Source of the DNA: Prorocentrum cordatum
Taxonomy: Eukaryota; Sar; Dinophyceae; Prorocentrales; Prorocentraceae
Reading direction: 5' to 3'
Length of the DNA: 64,000 nucleotides
Assembly: GCA_963575745.1 (NCBI GenBank)
Contig: CAUYUJ010007247.1
Coordinates: 431,001 to 495,000 of the forward strand
Of the stretch, positions 1 to 8,145 are shown one piece after another. The translations under genes were made by a program, and so were the position numbers. Below the pieces are notes generated by a model. The model was not told where the DNA came from. It did not search any database and saw only the letters and a list, made by a program, of their open reading frames with translations. Numbering within the stretch: position 1 is the stretch's first letter; each line of letters opens with the position of its first letter.

Positions 1-556
1 TGGTGCCCCCTCGGTGCGCCCCCCAAAACGCTTCGGCACTCGAGGGCGGAGAAGAGTGAGGCACGGGTGGGCGGAGCAAGAGGACCTGGGCATTTGGAGG
101 CAACGTCAGAAGCTGCGGCGTCATAGACGCGGCAGGTGTTGCCACCAGCTTTCAAACTAAAGCTGGACATCATATCGTTCTCAACGAAAAGGTATCTTCA
201 AAAAGCACCGCATGGAATCAGCAAAGTAATGCGATAAAAAGTCGCGCTGAGAAACACGATCGTGTTAATAAACACGTCTAGTCATCAAAGCAAATGTCGG
301 GCCCGACGCAAAGTCGTGTTGATGAGCACGAATACTGTATACATAAATTCTGCAATCGGTTACTCCCCTCGGCGATACTACTTAGGAGGTTGCCCCGGGT
401 TGCACAAGATATATATATATATATATGAGTAGCCGCTTATCTTGTATAGTGAAGTGGCCAAATAATGTAAGAGTAGTTACTGCTCCAGGCGAACTTTGCA
501 ACGGTGAAGTTCGAGCCAAATCGAGCAGTGGGCCTTGCGGCCAACTCACCTAGGAA
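1..556. other. Non-coding left edge with short inverted repeats
   Basis: No gene is recognised here. Visible items are a perfect 14-bp palindrome at 253-266 (AACACGATCGTGTT), an (AT)9 run at 409-426, and an inverted repeat pairing ACAAGATA at 404-411 with TATCTTGT at 438-445. One family-1 hairpin lies at 132-149. The stretch sits where a 3' LTR of copia-1 might be expected, but I found no matching copy near the 5' side of gag, so no LTR is called. Confidence 0.5.
132..149 (-). repeat. Family-1 hairpin (GGTG/CACC)
   Basis: On the + strand GC-A-GGTG-TTGC-CACC-A-GC. Read on the minus (sense) strand the loop is GCAA, a GNRA tetraloop. Confidence 0.55.
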
Positions 557-1111
557 TTACCTCAAGTAGAACCTGTGGTCCCACACTCGGTGGCCATCGG
601 CGGTCCCGACGTAACTCGTCGCGTGCGTCTCCCAAGGCGTCCTTGGGGTCCAATTGTGAAACCGATCATTGTACTGTAAGTCGCAGATGTATGCGAACTC
701 GTCGCTGTTCTCCGCAATGTAAATCCAGCACTTGGTGTAGTAGCTCCAGCACCTTGGGCCCCATCGGCTGTCCTCATGGTTGTGGCGCCACCACGTTGCG
801 TAGTCCTCTGCCGTGCGCGCCCGCTTGGCACGCGGGGGCGTCGTCGGCCTGCGACTGCTGTCGCCGGTGTGGGCCGATCGCCCGTCGCTCTGCTGTGGCG
901 CAGCGGCCGCGCCGCTCGGCCCAGCGGGCATCCCTGCCAGCGCGCCAGAGGCGCGGCTTCCAGCGGCGTCGCCATGGGCAGCGCGAGGCGGCGGCGGATG
1001 CCGCAGCTGCTGCGGCGCCATGGCGCCATGTGTATGAGAGGAGTGTGTGGGGGGCTCATTAGGATCGGTTCTAGCCCCTGACCCCGTCCCCCTTGTCTCG
1101 TTAGATCCCAT
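557..1111 (-). CDS. Unrecognised minus-strand coding remnant, C-terminal piece
   Basis: I do not recognise this product. The last ~100 codons read as ordinary protein rich in aromatic residues (Trp, Tyr, His), for example the segment AKRARTAEDYATWWRHNHED. The first ~80 codons are Pro/Ala/Arg-rich and may be out of frame. It is the last of a series of minus-strand reading frames from about 8.1 kb down to here that follow the copia-1 RNase H and change frame repeatedly. The simplest reading is one long decayed coding region. Whether it belongs to copia-1 or to another element is not decided by the sequence. Confidence 0.35.
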   Translation of the reverse strand: MGSNETRGTGSGARTDPNEPPTHSSHTHGAMAPQQLRHPPPPRAAHGDAAGSRASGALAGMPAGPSGAAAAPQQSDGRSAHTGDSSRRPTTPPRAKRARTAEDYATWWRHNHEDSRWGPRCWSYYTKCWIYIAENSDEFAYICDLQYNDRFHNWTPRTPWETHATSYVGTADGHRVWDHRFYLR

Positions 1112-1207
1112 GGCAGGTGCAACAGAGGCAAGTCTGGCAAGCTTGCGCTGCGTGATCTTCTCACAAGTGCCATCCCCGCGGCGCGAGGCGATTGTGACGA
1201 GACCACG

Positions 1208-2632
1208 TTATTGCCTGGTACCTCTGTCCATCCAACCTTCGTTCAACCACCGATTCCTGCGACCAGCGAGGCCAAGCCGAACGCTGCGATCATAGATGTC
1301 GCAAGCGTCGCGCATGTCCTCGATGGTCCATGGGCTATGACCAGTGGCCTCACGGGCCACAGTCACCTGGTGATGGAATCGGGAGTCATTGAGGAAACGT
1401 TGAACGACGTTGCGGTAAGGGTGGTACAATGGACGGTCGTCATCGGGTTCGCCCAACAACCTGCAAGCGCTCGCAGGAGGGGAACCCGCGTCGCACCATC
1501 TCTTGTGCCTCTCTTCCGCCTTTTTCGCCAACTTCCTCAACCTATTACGCTCGTCTCCGACCTTGGACCGCTTGCCCGTCATGTAGACGCGCGCTCCGTC
1601 GGCCATTAAGCGGTCGACGTCGCTCTGGGAGAGGTGGATCCTGATCCATTGGTTGAGGGTCTGCAAATACGCCAGGTCGCTGGCCTCGGCTCCACCTTTA
1701 CCTGTGGCGCCTACAGAGATACTGCACTGCCAGCGGGTGTCGCAAAGTGCCCCATACTTGGTGGCGATCCCCAAAGATAGGAGGCGATCGCAATTCCGAC
1801 ATCGCGGGATATCTTGCTGGAGTTCTTCGGGGGCCCCAGACGCGGCGAGGTCCCTGAGAGAGCCCCAGCGAGTGTTGCCACCAGCGGCTGACGCAAGGGA
1901 ATGACCTAGCTGGTTCATAGCCTCACGATTGACCTCAGCGGTGGCACGAGAGGCGATCGATCGTCCGATCCCTTCGATCTCCATCAGCGATAGCCTTTCT
2001 CCCGGCAGTCCTGCGTACTCGGTAGCGTCGATGTCCATGGGGTCCGTCTGGTCGTAGGATCGGGCCATGTCCGCACGAATGCGAGTGGCCTCTGCCTGCA
2101 GGGTGGTCTCGTTGTCGCCCACCTCGCGGTCGATGTTGTGCTTCTCAGCCAGGGCCTGCACCATGGTCTCTTGATCTGGGGCTGCTGAAGCGACACTACC
2201 TGGGTCCTGGGCAACGTCCTGGTTGGCGCCTGGGTCGCCCTGGTCAGGCACGGCAGGCGTTGCCACCGGCTCCTCCCATACGGGGAAGCCTGGTTCTACA
2301 TGTGTCTTCTTGCACTCTGTGAAGAGTGCGCGCAACGCAGTAAGAGCAGGATGGTTCTTGTTGATAGAAACGTTGGTGAACTGATGTAGCTCCTTGATAC
2401 TATCCAACGGAAAAGTCTGGTACACTTTAAAGATCCAGTGAAAGATCCCCGTGGTTGACTCCTGAACAGATTCAGGTTCGAGAAAATGCACCATCTTCTT
2501 GAAGAAATGATTTGCGCCGCAGATTGGCAAATCACGTGCCCAAGTATGAGTATGGTTGTAGTCGATATTGTATGTCACCGTCTCTGTCCCGAATCGGAAC
2601 TGGAATCGCAAGTATGATTCTATCTCGTCCAC
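1208..2632 (-). CDS. Unrecognised 474-aa ORF in the block downstream of copia-1
   Basis: The 474-codon open frame has no family I recognise. Residues 1-125 are rich in aromatic and hydrophobic residues and look globular. Residues ~125-160 are an acidic Pro/Ala linker. Residues ~280-300 hold a Cys pair (CRNCDRLL) that could bind zinc with later Cys residues. Residues ~345-375 are strongly basic and helical (KRSKVGDERNRLRKLAKKAE). Two family-1 hairpins lie in it, one read as PVATPA and one as GGNTRW, so the same nucleotide motif is used in two frames. It follows a 200-codon frame by 21 nt with a frame change, consistent with a frameshifted larger ORF. Confidence 0.45.
   Translation of the reverse strand: MDEIESYLRFQFRFGTETVTYNIDYNHTHTWARDLPICGANHFFKKMVHFLEPESVQESTTGIFHWIFKVYQTFPLDSIKELHQFTNVSINKNHPALTALRALFTECKKTHVEPGFPVWEEPVATPAVPDQGDPGANQDVAQDPGSVASAAPDQETMVQALAEKHNIDREVGDNETTLQAEATRIRADMARSYDQTDPMDIDATEYAGLPGERLSLMEIEGIGRSIASRATAEVNREAMNQLGHSLASAAGGNTRWGSLRDLAASGAPEELQQDIPRCRNCDRLLSLGIATKYGALCDTRWQCSISVGATGKGGAEASDLAYLQTLNQWIRIHLSQSDVDRLMADGARVYMTGKRSKVGDERNRLRKLAKKAEERHKRWCDAGSPPASACRLLGEPDDDRPLYHPYRNVVQRFLNDSRFHHQVTVAREATGHSPWTIEDMRDACDIYDRSVRLGLAGRRNRWLNEGWMDRGTRQ
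1868..1885 (-). repeat. Family-1 hairpin (GTG/CAC)
   Basis: On the + strand GC-G-AGTG-TTGC-CACC-A-GC; the outermost stem pair is mismatched. Minus-strand loop GCAA. Translated as GGNTRW in the 474-aa ORF. Confidence 0.45.
2253..2270 (-). repeat. Family-1 hairpin (GGCG/CACC)
   Basis: On the + strand GC-A-GGCG-TTGC-CACC-G-GC. The C/A mismatch on + becomes a G-U wobble on the minus-strand RNA. Translated as PVATPA. Confidence 0.55.
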
Positions 2633-2653
2633 TATAGGAATCCCAGTCTCGCG

Positions 2654-3256
2654 TTAATCGTAGCTGTATCTGGTCATACCAGCGTGTAACTCGACGATCT
2701 GTTTAACCAGGACCATCGGTGACTCCACCAGCGGTGCCGATGTCCAGTAGTACACTTTGTGATCGCACGACTTGCGAATCCAGTTGGTAAGATCCTCTGG
2801 ATGGTAGTCGGGATGCGTAGTGATATTATCTGGCGGGTCAATGATGTTGTCGAGAATGGAGGACCCAGAGTCCTCGTCTGCGTGAATCTCGGCCGTTATC
2901 TCTGCCCTCATGGTATCATTGGCTGCCTTCTCCTCCTGAGTCAATGGTATGGCAGAGGTGTCAATGATGACAGTAACTGGAACATCAGTGGTTTGCCCCG
3001 CCTCACGTACGGTGTCGCCATCTCCCGCCATGGGGTCATCGGCGGGTGTCGCCACCAGCTCCTGATCGGAACCTGGTGTCCGAGGAGCGGGGCGTCTGGT
3101 CGGCGTGCGTGGGATACGCGCCTGGTAGAGAGTCGGAAGTCCGAGATGCGGCAGGTCGCCTGTGCGAGCGAATTCTGCGATCTCAGCGCTGCGCGAGGTA
3201 GGGCCCCGCATTGCCGCATCCAAGTGTGCAGCGTCTATGTCAGCGCGCAATGGCAA
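2654..3256 (-). CDS. Unrecognised 200-aa ORF in the block downstream of copia-1
   Basis: The 200-codon frame has no recognised domain. It is acidic (segments rich in Asp/Glu around residues 70-160) and ends in a hydrophobic/aromatic stretch (WIRKSCDHKVYYWTSAPLVE) that reads as real protein. One family-1 hairpin is read here as LVATPADD. It is separated from the next downstream frame by only 21 nt. Probably a frameshifted part of the same long coding region as its neighbours. Confidence 0.4.
   Translation of the reverse strand: MPLRADIDAAHLDAAMRGPTSRSAEIAEFARTGDLPHLGLPTLYQARIPRTPTRRPAPRTPGSDQELVATPADDPMAGDGDTVREAGQTTDVPVTVIIDTSAIPLTQEEKAANDTMRAEITAEIHADEDSGSSILDNIIDPPDNITTHPDYHPEDLTNWIRKSCDHKVYYWTSAPLVESPMVLVKQIVELHAGMTRYSYD
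3042..3059 (-). repeat. Family-1 hairpin (GGTG/CACC, GCGA loop)
   Basis: On the + strand GC-G-GGTG-TCGC-CACC-A-GC. Minus-strand loop GCGA. A degenerate relative lies ~30 nt to the left (about 3010-3025). Confidence 0.55.
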
Positions 3257-3367
3257 AGCGAAAACAATACCCTTGAGAGGCAGATTTTTACCACAATACT
3301 ATATGTTGATCCATCGCAAACCGTAGTTCAGCATGGGCACCTGCACGGCGGAGAACTTCTCGAATAC

Positions 3368-3950
3368 TCAGAAATGTATGACTGGACCATATATGTGGCC
3401 CTTGTTAATACGCGCTCTCGTCTTGTAGTCGCCCTTGGGGTAATGGTTGTCATCCTGGTAGCAATTGATCGAACCCCAATTTTTGACGATAATCAAGTCT
3501 CCCATTTTGACATCATTGAAGATGGGACGCCGATCCCAATCTTTCTGCGTAATCTTTGCCGCGGCGGGCCTGAGGGCCTCTCGGCAACGTGACGCTGCAA
3601 CCAACCAGTCTTTGTCGCGAGTGTTGTGCCCACTGTTGTTGACCATGGCTCGGGCAATGTTCTCGTCCAAGGCGTCGACGTCGGCGGTGTGGCCAGCATG
3701 GGGTCGCCCCCAGCGGGGGAGCGATGGGTTGCTGAGCCGATGATGCTGACGCAGCCTGTGTCTGCGGCGTCGTAGCCGTAACGTATGCCTTTGCAGTAAA
3801 TACGGTACTCGATGCTGGTTGGTGTGCCCGCGATGGAGATGGTGGTGCAATCCCAGGAGGGTCGGCGATCGAGTCCACCTCCAACTCCTGCACCATCTGC
3901 TCGTGTCGCGATTGCTGCCGAGGATTAGCGCAAATTTCGTATTTGCTCAA
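3368..3950 (-). pseudogene. Unrecognised coding remnant read in two frames
   Basis: Two overlapping minus-strand frames, 3950-3513 and 3850-3368, join into one sensible protein if the frame changes near 3690. The upstream part is a Pro/Ala/Gln-rich linker. The downstream ~100 codons look globular, with alternating charged and aromatic residues (segment KMGDLIIVKNWGSINCYQDD). No family is recognised. A family-1 hairpin with a G:C variant pair sits at the frame change. Confidence 0.35.
3696..3714 (-). repeat. Family-1 hairpin (GGGG/CCCC, GCGA loop)
   Basis: On the + strand GC-AT-GGGG-TCGC-CCCC-A-GC. This copy carries the G:C state of the variable stem position. Confidence 0.55.
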
Positions 3951-4736
3951 TGGTGGTCTCTGAGCCAGTGGCGGATAGTCCCAGCACGTACCCGTGGTAG
4001 GCCATAATTGCGCAACTGCCTGATGATGGCCTTTTCAAACGGCGAACGGCTAAGACTGTAGCCGCTGGGACCACATCCTCGGTCATGATAGCGCCCTGCG
4101 CGCCCAACCAACATCTGCAACCATATTGTGTGGCAAATTCCGTGTCGATCACGATCTCCACCTCGTTCTTGTACTGGTTGAACTTGTATGCTTGAACAGA
4201 TGTATGAGGATTCTGTTTGGCAATGTGTACGTACGCACTTGAACTGAATAATGCCTCAGGACGCTGTGATCCGTGTTGCCGCCTGTCTCTATGAGACGGA
4301 TCAACGTAGCCAAGAATGAACCCTATCTTCAGGATGTTTCTCCAGGCACGAAATGTCCTGCCGTGGTGGATGTATTTGACGTTGCAAAATCTCCCAGCCC
4401 ATATTCCACGGCCTGGAAAGTGGATTGACCGAACTGTGTCCTCCAACATCGAATAGCAGTGACGCTGCTCCAATCGAAGCAGCTAGGATCGCTCCCGGGG
4501 GCTGGTTTGGCGTAGATCTCGATCCTGTTCTTCTCTGGGTCGATGTGCGTCTGAAACGCACGAAGGATAAAGATCGGGTGGTAGTCGGTCCAGCACGCGT
4601 ATTGAAGGTAATGTGCCATGGCCGCCTCAGTGGATGGTCCGTTGCCTTGACCACGACGATCTTTGAAGTTCCAATCAACCACTTCCAGGAAGGATTTCCA
4701 TCGGCTGGGAATCGTCCAGGATTGCCGAGCCTTCAT
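3925..4736 (-). pseudogene. Unrecognised coding remnant, two overlapping frames
   Basis: Frames 4736-4329 (135 codons) and 4473-3925 (182 codons) both read as plausible protein and probably form one product broken by a frameshift around 4330-4470. Both are rich in aromatic and positively charged residues (HYLQYACWTDYHPIFILRAF in the first). No domain is recognised. The same type of sequence continues upstream at 5471-4803. Confidence 0.35.
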
Positions 4737-4802
4737 TGACCAAATGTTGACCCGTCGGTCAGTAAACAGATCGATGTTGAACTGCGTGTTGGTGTTCGGA
4801 TT

Positions 4803-5471
4803 TCATAGCATAGTCGTGATATCCTTGCTCATGTATTGAGGGTCACCGAGCCACTCTGCCGTAAGCAAGTCTGGTCCATAACGCGTCGTCTCGCATGGTG
4901 GAAAGGATATCCATATCCACTCTGGGAAGCAGCCAGATTGGGAGATGTCGGGTGCGCGAGTAATCACGCAGTCGTCGTAAGCCAATTGAGATGCCCAATC
5001 TTGCTCCACAACGCACTCCATACCGTTGGGTGCTGACGTGCCCCGTAGCGGCGGGGGCGCGTACTGGTGGTCGTCTTGAAGACCAGCCTGAAGCTTGCAC
5101 TCACGCGGAGTGTATGTGTTGTCGAATGTATGGATCTGGCTGGTGTCCTCATGACAAGATCGCTCGCAGCAGTCCTGCCGCGAAAGTATACGCGTAGTCT
5201 CCAATTGCTGATCGGGCGTGGGTGCGTCGTCAGCAGGAGTTGCCTCCAGCCCCGTAGCCATGTCAGCGTCCTCGTCTGAGGCCATGTGCGACCCCGCGTC
5301 TGGGCGCGCAGCTGGCATGGCCTTTGGGAGCGGGATTGGTGGCAGAGGCTGTCTGTCCTCACTAAGCGGGTGTACCGGAGACGTCGCAGGGTCTGCAGCG
5401 GGTGGCGCCGCAGCGGCCCTGGCGGCCGGCTGCGGCATCTCAGCCGGGAGCCCCGAGGCGATGCGATCCAA
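4803..5471 (-). CDS. Unrecognised 222-aa ORF
   Basis: The first ~75 codons are a Pro/Ala/Asp-rich linker; the rest is globular-looking with several Cys residues and aromatic clusters (GCFPEWIWISFPPCETTRYG). A family-1 hairpin with the A:T variant pair is read here as LEATPADD. Part of the same decayed minus-strand coding block; no function can be given. Confidence 0.4.
   Translation of the reverse strand: MDRIASGLPAEMPQPAARAAAAPPAADPATSPVHPLSEDRQPLPPIPLPKAMPAARPDAGSHMASDEDADMATGLEATPADDAPTPDQQLETTRILSRQDCCERSCHEDTSQIHTFDNTYTPRECKLQAGLQDDHQYAPPPLRGTSAPNGMECVVEQDWASQLAYDDCVITRAPDISQSGCFPEWIWISFPPCETTRYGPDLLTAEWLGDPQYMSKDITTML
5233..5250 (-). repeat. Family-1 hairpin (GGAG/CTCC)
   Basis: On the + strand GC-A-GGAG-TTGC-CTCC-A-GC. 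Compensatory A:T state of the variable pair; minus loop GCAA. Confidence 0.6.
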
Positions 5472-5579
5472 GGCGTTCTGGGTATAGAACCCCCTGCGTG
5501 CCAGGATGGCATCCGAGTTGTCGATGCGAGGTCCGGCGCGATGGGAGTTCAGTAAGTCACGCTCTCGATAACTGCGTAA

Positions 5580-5804
5580 TCAGTTTGCGTCATTGTTCTC
5601 GACGTTGTCGTGATTCTTGTCCACGAACTGCTCGTATACAACCCGTGTCATAGCATCTGCGTCATTGGAATCTTTCAACAATGTAGGTTGTAGAAGCTCT
5701 TTTCTCTCGGCCGAGTCGTAGGATGCCCAGACACCCGGGTAGTCCTCGATCAGGGAGAGGCTTGTGATACAACTCCTCGTATGCCACGCAATATGGATCA
5801 TCAT
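5580..5804 (-). CDS. Short unrecognised frame linking two larger frames
   Basis: Seventy-four codons in a frame different from both neighbours, overlapping the 621-aa frame by 4 nt. The acidic C-terminal half (segment MTRVVYEQFVDKNHDNVENN) reads as real protein. Best seen as the continuation of the 621-aa ORF after a frameshift. Confidence 0.3.
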   Translation of the reverse strand: MMIHIAWHTRSCITSLSLIEDYPGVWASYDSAERKELLQPTLLKDSNDADAMTRVVYEQFVDKNHDNVENNDAN

Positions 5805-7666
5805 TCTTGTTCGGGTGCGCAGGTGTCGCTGATGGCGGCTCGCTTGTGATCACAGGAGTGGGGCGCTGTTGCTGAACGCGCCCCCCCAGCAGGTGTTGCC
5901 ACCGGCATGGATTGTGGCAGTGTACCACTGGCGCACGAAGCCATCCAAGCACAGTGGGCCATCTCTCCGGCAGCTTGATTCATCAAAGTCGCGAGGCTGA
6001 GATGCCTCATCCACTCAGTCGCCATCTTCCCGCGGAACTGGAGAGCCTCCTTGATCTCCAGAGCCTGTGTGCAGGCCTGAGGATCCGTGACGGACGTCAG
6101 GGGTGGAGGCCGAAGCGGGCACGGCTGAGAGGGTAATGATCGAATCACTGCGCAGAAGTTGCGGTAACAAACTGCGTCGCAAAACTGAGTCGTCATTCTC
6201 GCCAGATTGTGGTTGGTCTGCTTGGCGTGCCAATCTGCGGGTGTGACTCTGTCGTATGCCTCGATCCATTGCTCCGAGGGAAGGACTGCGATGCCACGTG
6301 ATTGCATAGCACGGGTCAGGTCGCTAGTGTGAAAGTCAAAGTCAAGATGTACGCCCCGCTGCGTGGCTGTGCCTGGTCCCATGACGGTGGGACAACGGAA
6401 GTATTGCATCGCGTCGATGAAGCGTGACACGTCGACCTTCACGTGTAATGGCATAAGTTTGGGGACGCAACCCTCGCACTCCATGTGGGTCAGCTCGCGT
6501 GCGGTTGTGGGAGCACGATCCTGGTGGCGCCGCGTATCCAACCAGCGTTGCGTGGAAGAGGCGCAACCTATGTCGTTGGCGCTCCAGACCACAAGAGCGT
6601 TCAGGCCCCTGCTGTAGTGTCGCTGTTTCACGTACGTAGGAAAGCCTGATGCCCAATAGTCCCATATGACCTCGTTCAAGTGGCGCCACTCCGCCATGAA
6701 ATGGTTGTCACTCAGCAGCAACAGGGCTCTCGCCTTGCGGATCGTGGCGGTTATGTTGCGCTGCTGGAGCGTGTCCGCAGTCTCTAATTGTAGGATAGCT
6801 GCGATGCGGTCCTCCTGAGCCTTGGCGGACTGCTCGCGGAGTGTTGCCATATCGCAGCGGGTGTCGCCACCAGCCTCTGGCAGGAGGATGAGATCCTGAC
6901 CAATCGCAGCGTCGTTCTGTTTGAAGAATTCTGTGAAATTCTCGCACGAGAACGCCCACATCATGATGTCGTCGCGGATGAAGACTGACAGATGCTCGAG
7001 GGTCGCGCCGCCAATGCACTCGGCCCCAATGAGGCACGGCATGAACAGCGGCACAAGACCAACGTGGGATGCTTTTGCGAGCTCATCCCGCCTCTGCGGG
7101 CTGTTGAGCTCGTCGATGCCGTATCCTGGATACCTATTGTGCGGGTTGGGTTTGGGGCCCTTCTTCTTCTGCATGATCCACGTGGAGTCTGTGTGCAAGT
7201 TGGCCCACTTGCATGCGTGCCCTGATGGGCCGAAGGCGTGGCGGAGGAGCATGCCAAAGTCCTCCTGTACCATGCCCAGCCATCCCCTTTCTGATAGAAT
7301 AGCTGATACCAATCGACCACCGCAGAACGCACTGTACTTTGCCTGGGCCAACTCCAGCGGATCCAGGGCGGATCCTGGAGTAATGCCCGGGTCCTCCACA
7401 TCAGGCTCTTCTCCAGGAAGCACGGTGCCCTCCTCGTAGGGCTGCCAGTCCTGGATGCCAAGCCGTGGATGGGTCTTCCAGCCGTCAGGGTGATCAGATG
7501 GCGTTGCCACCGTCTCGGGCATTGAGCCGACTCCGCCAAAACCTCCGCGGCTAGTCTGCCACGTGCGGAGCTTGCGACGGAATCTGCCGGTTTGGTGGAG
7601 GTCGGAGAATGCCCGCATCTCGGTGGCGGGATGATCCTCGACGACGTGGCCGACGCGCCCCGCCAC
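5801..7666 (-). CDS. Unrecognised 621-aa ORF, longest in the block downstream of copia-1
   Basis: The longest coherent reading frame of the left-hand block. No domain is recognised. Residues ~100-300 are globular and hydrophobic with repeated Cys (segment VGLVPLFMPCLIGAECIGGA), and residues ~275-330 form a likely long helix rich in Ala/Gln/Leu/Arg. Two family-1 hairpins are read in two frames, VATPA near the C-terminus and GGDTRC near residue 267. The frame starts inside the decayed sequence that follows the copia-1 RNase H with no intervening terminator or LTR that I can see. It may be a 3' extension of copia-1 or a different mobile element; a host gene is less likely given the frame changes on both sides. 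Confidence 0.45.
   Translation of the reverse strand: MAGRVGHVVEDHPATEMRAFSDLHQTGRFRRKLRTWQTSRGGFGGVGSMPETVATPSDHPDGWKTHPRLGIQDWQPYEEGTVLPGEEPDVEDPGITPGSALDPLELAQAKYSAFCGGRLVSAILSERGWLGMVQEDFGMLLRHAFGPSGHACKWANLHTDSTWIMQKKKGPKPNPHNRYPGYGIDELNSPQRRDELAKASHVGLVPLFMPCLIGAECIGGATLEHLSVFIRDDIMMWAFSCENFTEFFKQNDAAIGQDLILLPEAGGDTRCDMATLREQSAKAQEDRIAAILQLETADTLQQRNITATIRKARALLLLSDNHFMAEWRHLNEVIWDYWASGFPTYVKQRHYSRGLNALVVWSANDIGCASSTQRWLDTRRHQDRAPTTARELTHMECEGCVPKLMPLHVKVDVSRFIDAMQYFRCPTVMGPGTATQRGVHLDFDFHTSDLTRAMQSRGIAVLPSEQWIEAYDRVTPADWHAKQTNHNLARMTTQFCDAVCYRNFCAVIRSLPSQPCPLRPPPLTSVTDPQACTQALEIKEALQFRGKMATEWMRHLSLATLMNQAAGEMAHCAWMASCASGTLPQSMPVATPAGGARSATAPHSCDHKRAAISDTCAPEQE
5889..5906 (-). repeat. 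Family-1 hairpin (GGTG/CACC)
   Basis: On the + strand GC-A-GGTG-TTGC-CACC-G-GC; minus loop GCAA; translated as PVATPA. Confidence 0.55.
6857..6874 (-). repeat. Family-1 hairpin (GGTG/CACC, GCGA loop)
   Basis: On the + strand GC-G-GGTG-TCGC-CACC-A-GC, preceded by a degenerate second unit (GTGTTGCCAT at 6841). The adjacent TCGCAGCGGG is shared with the copy at 8086. Confidence 0.55.
7497..7514 (-). repeat. Family-1 hairpin (GATGGCG/CACCGTC)
   Basis: Stem extends to seven pairs, including one C/A mismatch and one T/G on the + strand; loop TTGC. Translated as VATPS. Confidence 0.5.
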
Positions 7667-7689
7667 GTCAGACGTCCTGGCCAGTGCAG

Positions 7690-8145
7690 GTGGGCGTGCC
7701 GGGAGCTTGATCCTTCACGTTCAAGTGTCGAAGCATGGCTTGGGGTTGGCAAACCCTCGCTGCATATGCCTGGGGGCATACAGAAGCCACCTTTGTACAA
7801 CTCAACCGTCACCTGGACTGTGTCCTGGGACCATTGCCCCAGCAGCGCACTGCCTACTTTCGGCCAGTCATTGCGCAACATCATCCACTTCGCGCCCAAC
7901 ACTTGTGTCGCAAGGTCTGTTGGAGGACACTTGCAACCGGATCCAGGGATCGTCGCATTTAAGTGATCGGGTAGACTACGGATCCGCTCCTGGACCGCTG
8001 TGTTGCGCGTGAAGAGGCTGGAGGTCATGCACATTGCCTTCATGAGCGACATCCACGGCGTGGTCATCGTTGCGTTGTAGTCGCAGCGGGCGTTGCCGCC
8101 AACTCGGCCCATGACGTTGCCGATGCAGCCCGTCGCGTCCAAGGA
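7690..8145 (-). pseudogene. Unrecognised coding segment in a third frame
   Basis: Between the RNase H tail frame and the 621-aa frame the sequence makes sense only in a third frame, running from about 8145 to 7690. It carries several Cys residues (GSGCKCPPTDLATQVLGAKW) and a hydrophobic C-terminal part. This shows two frameshifts within 0.5 kb. No function is recognised. Confidence 0.35.

Noticed and set aside
1-530. Possible 3' LTR of copia-1
   Set aside because: No matching copy was found in 33118-33430 and no TG...CA-bounded repeat pair is visible by eye.
534-1081. Plus-strand ORFs at the left edge
   Set aside because: Arg/Cys/Ser-rich translations antisense to the minus-strand coding remnant; no start context or domain.
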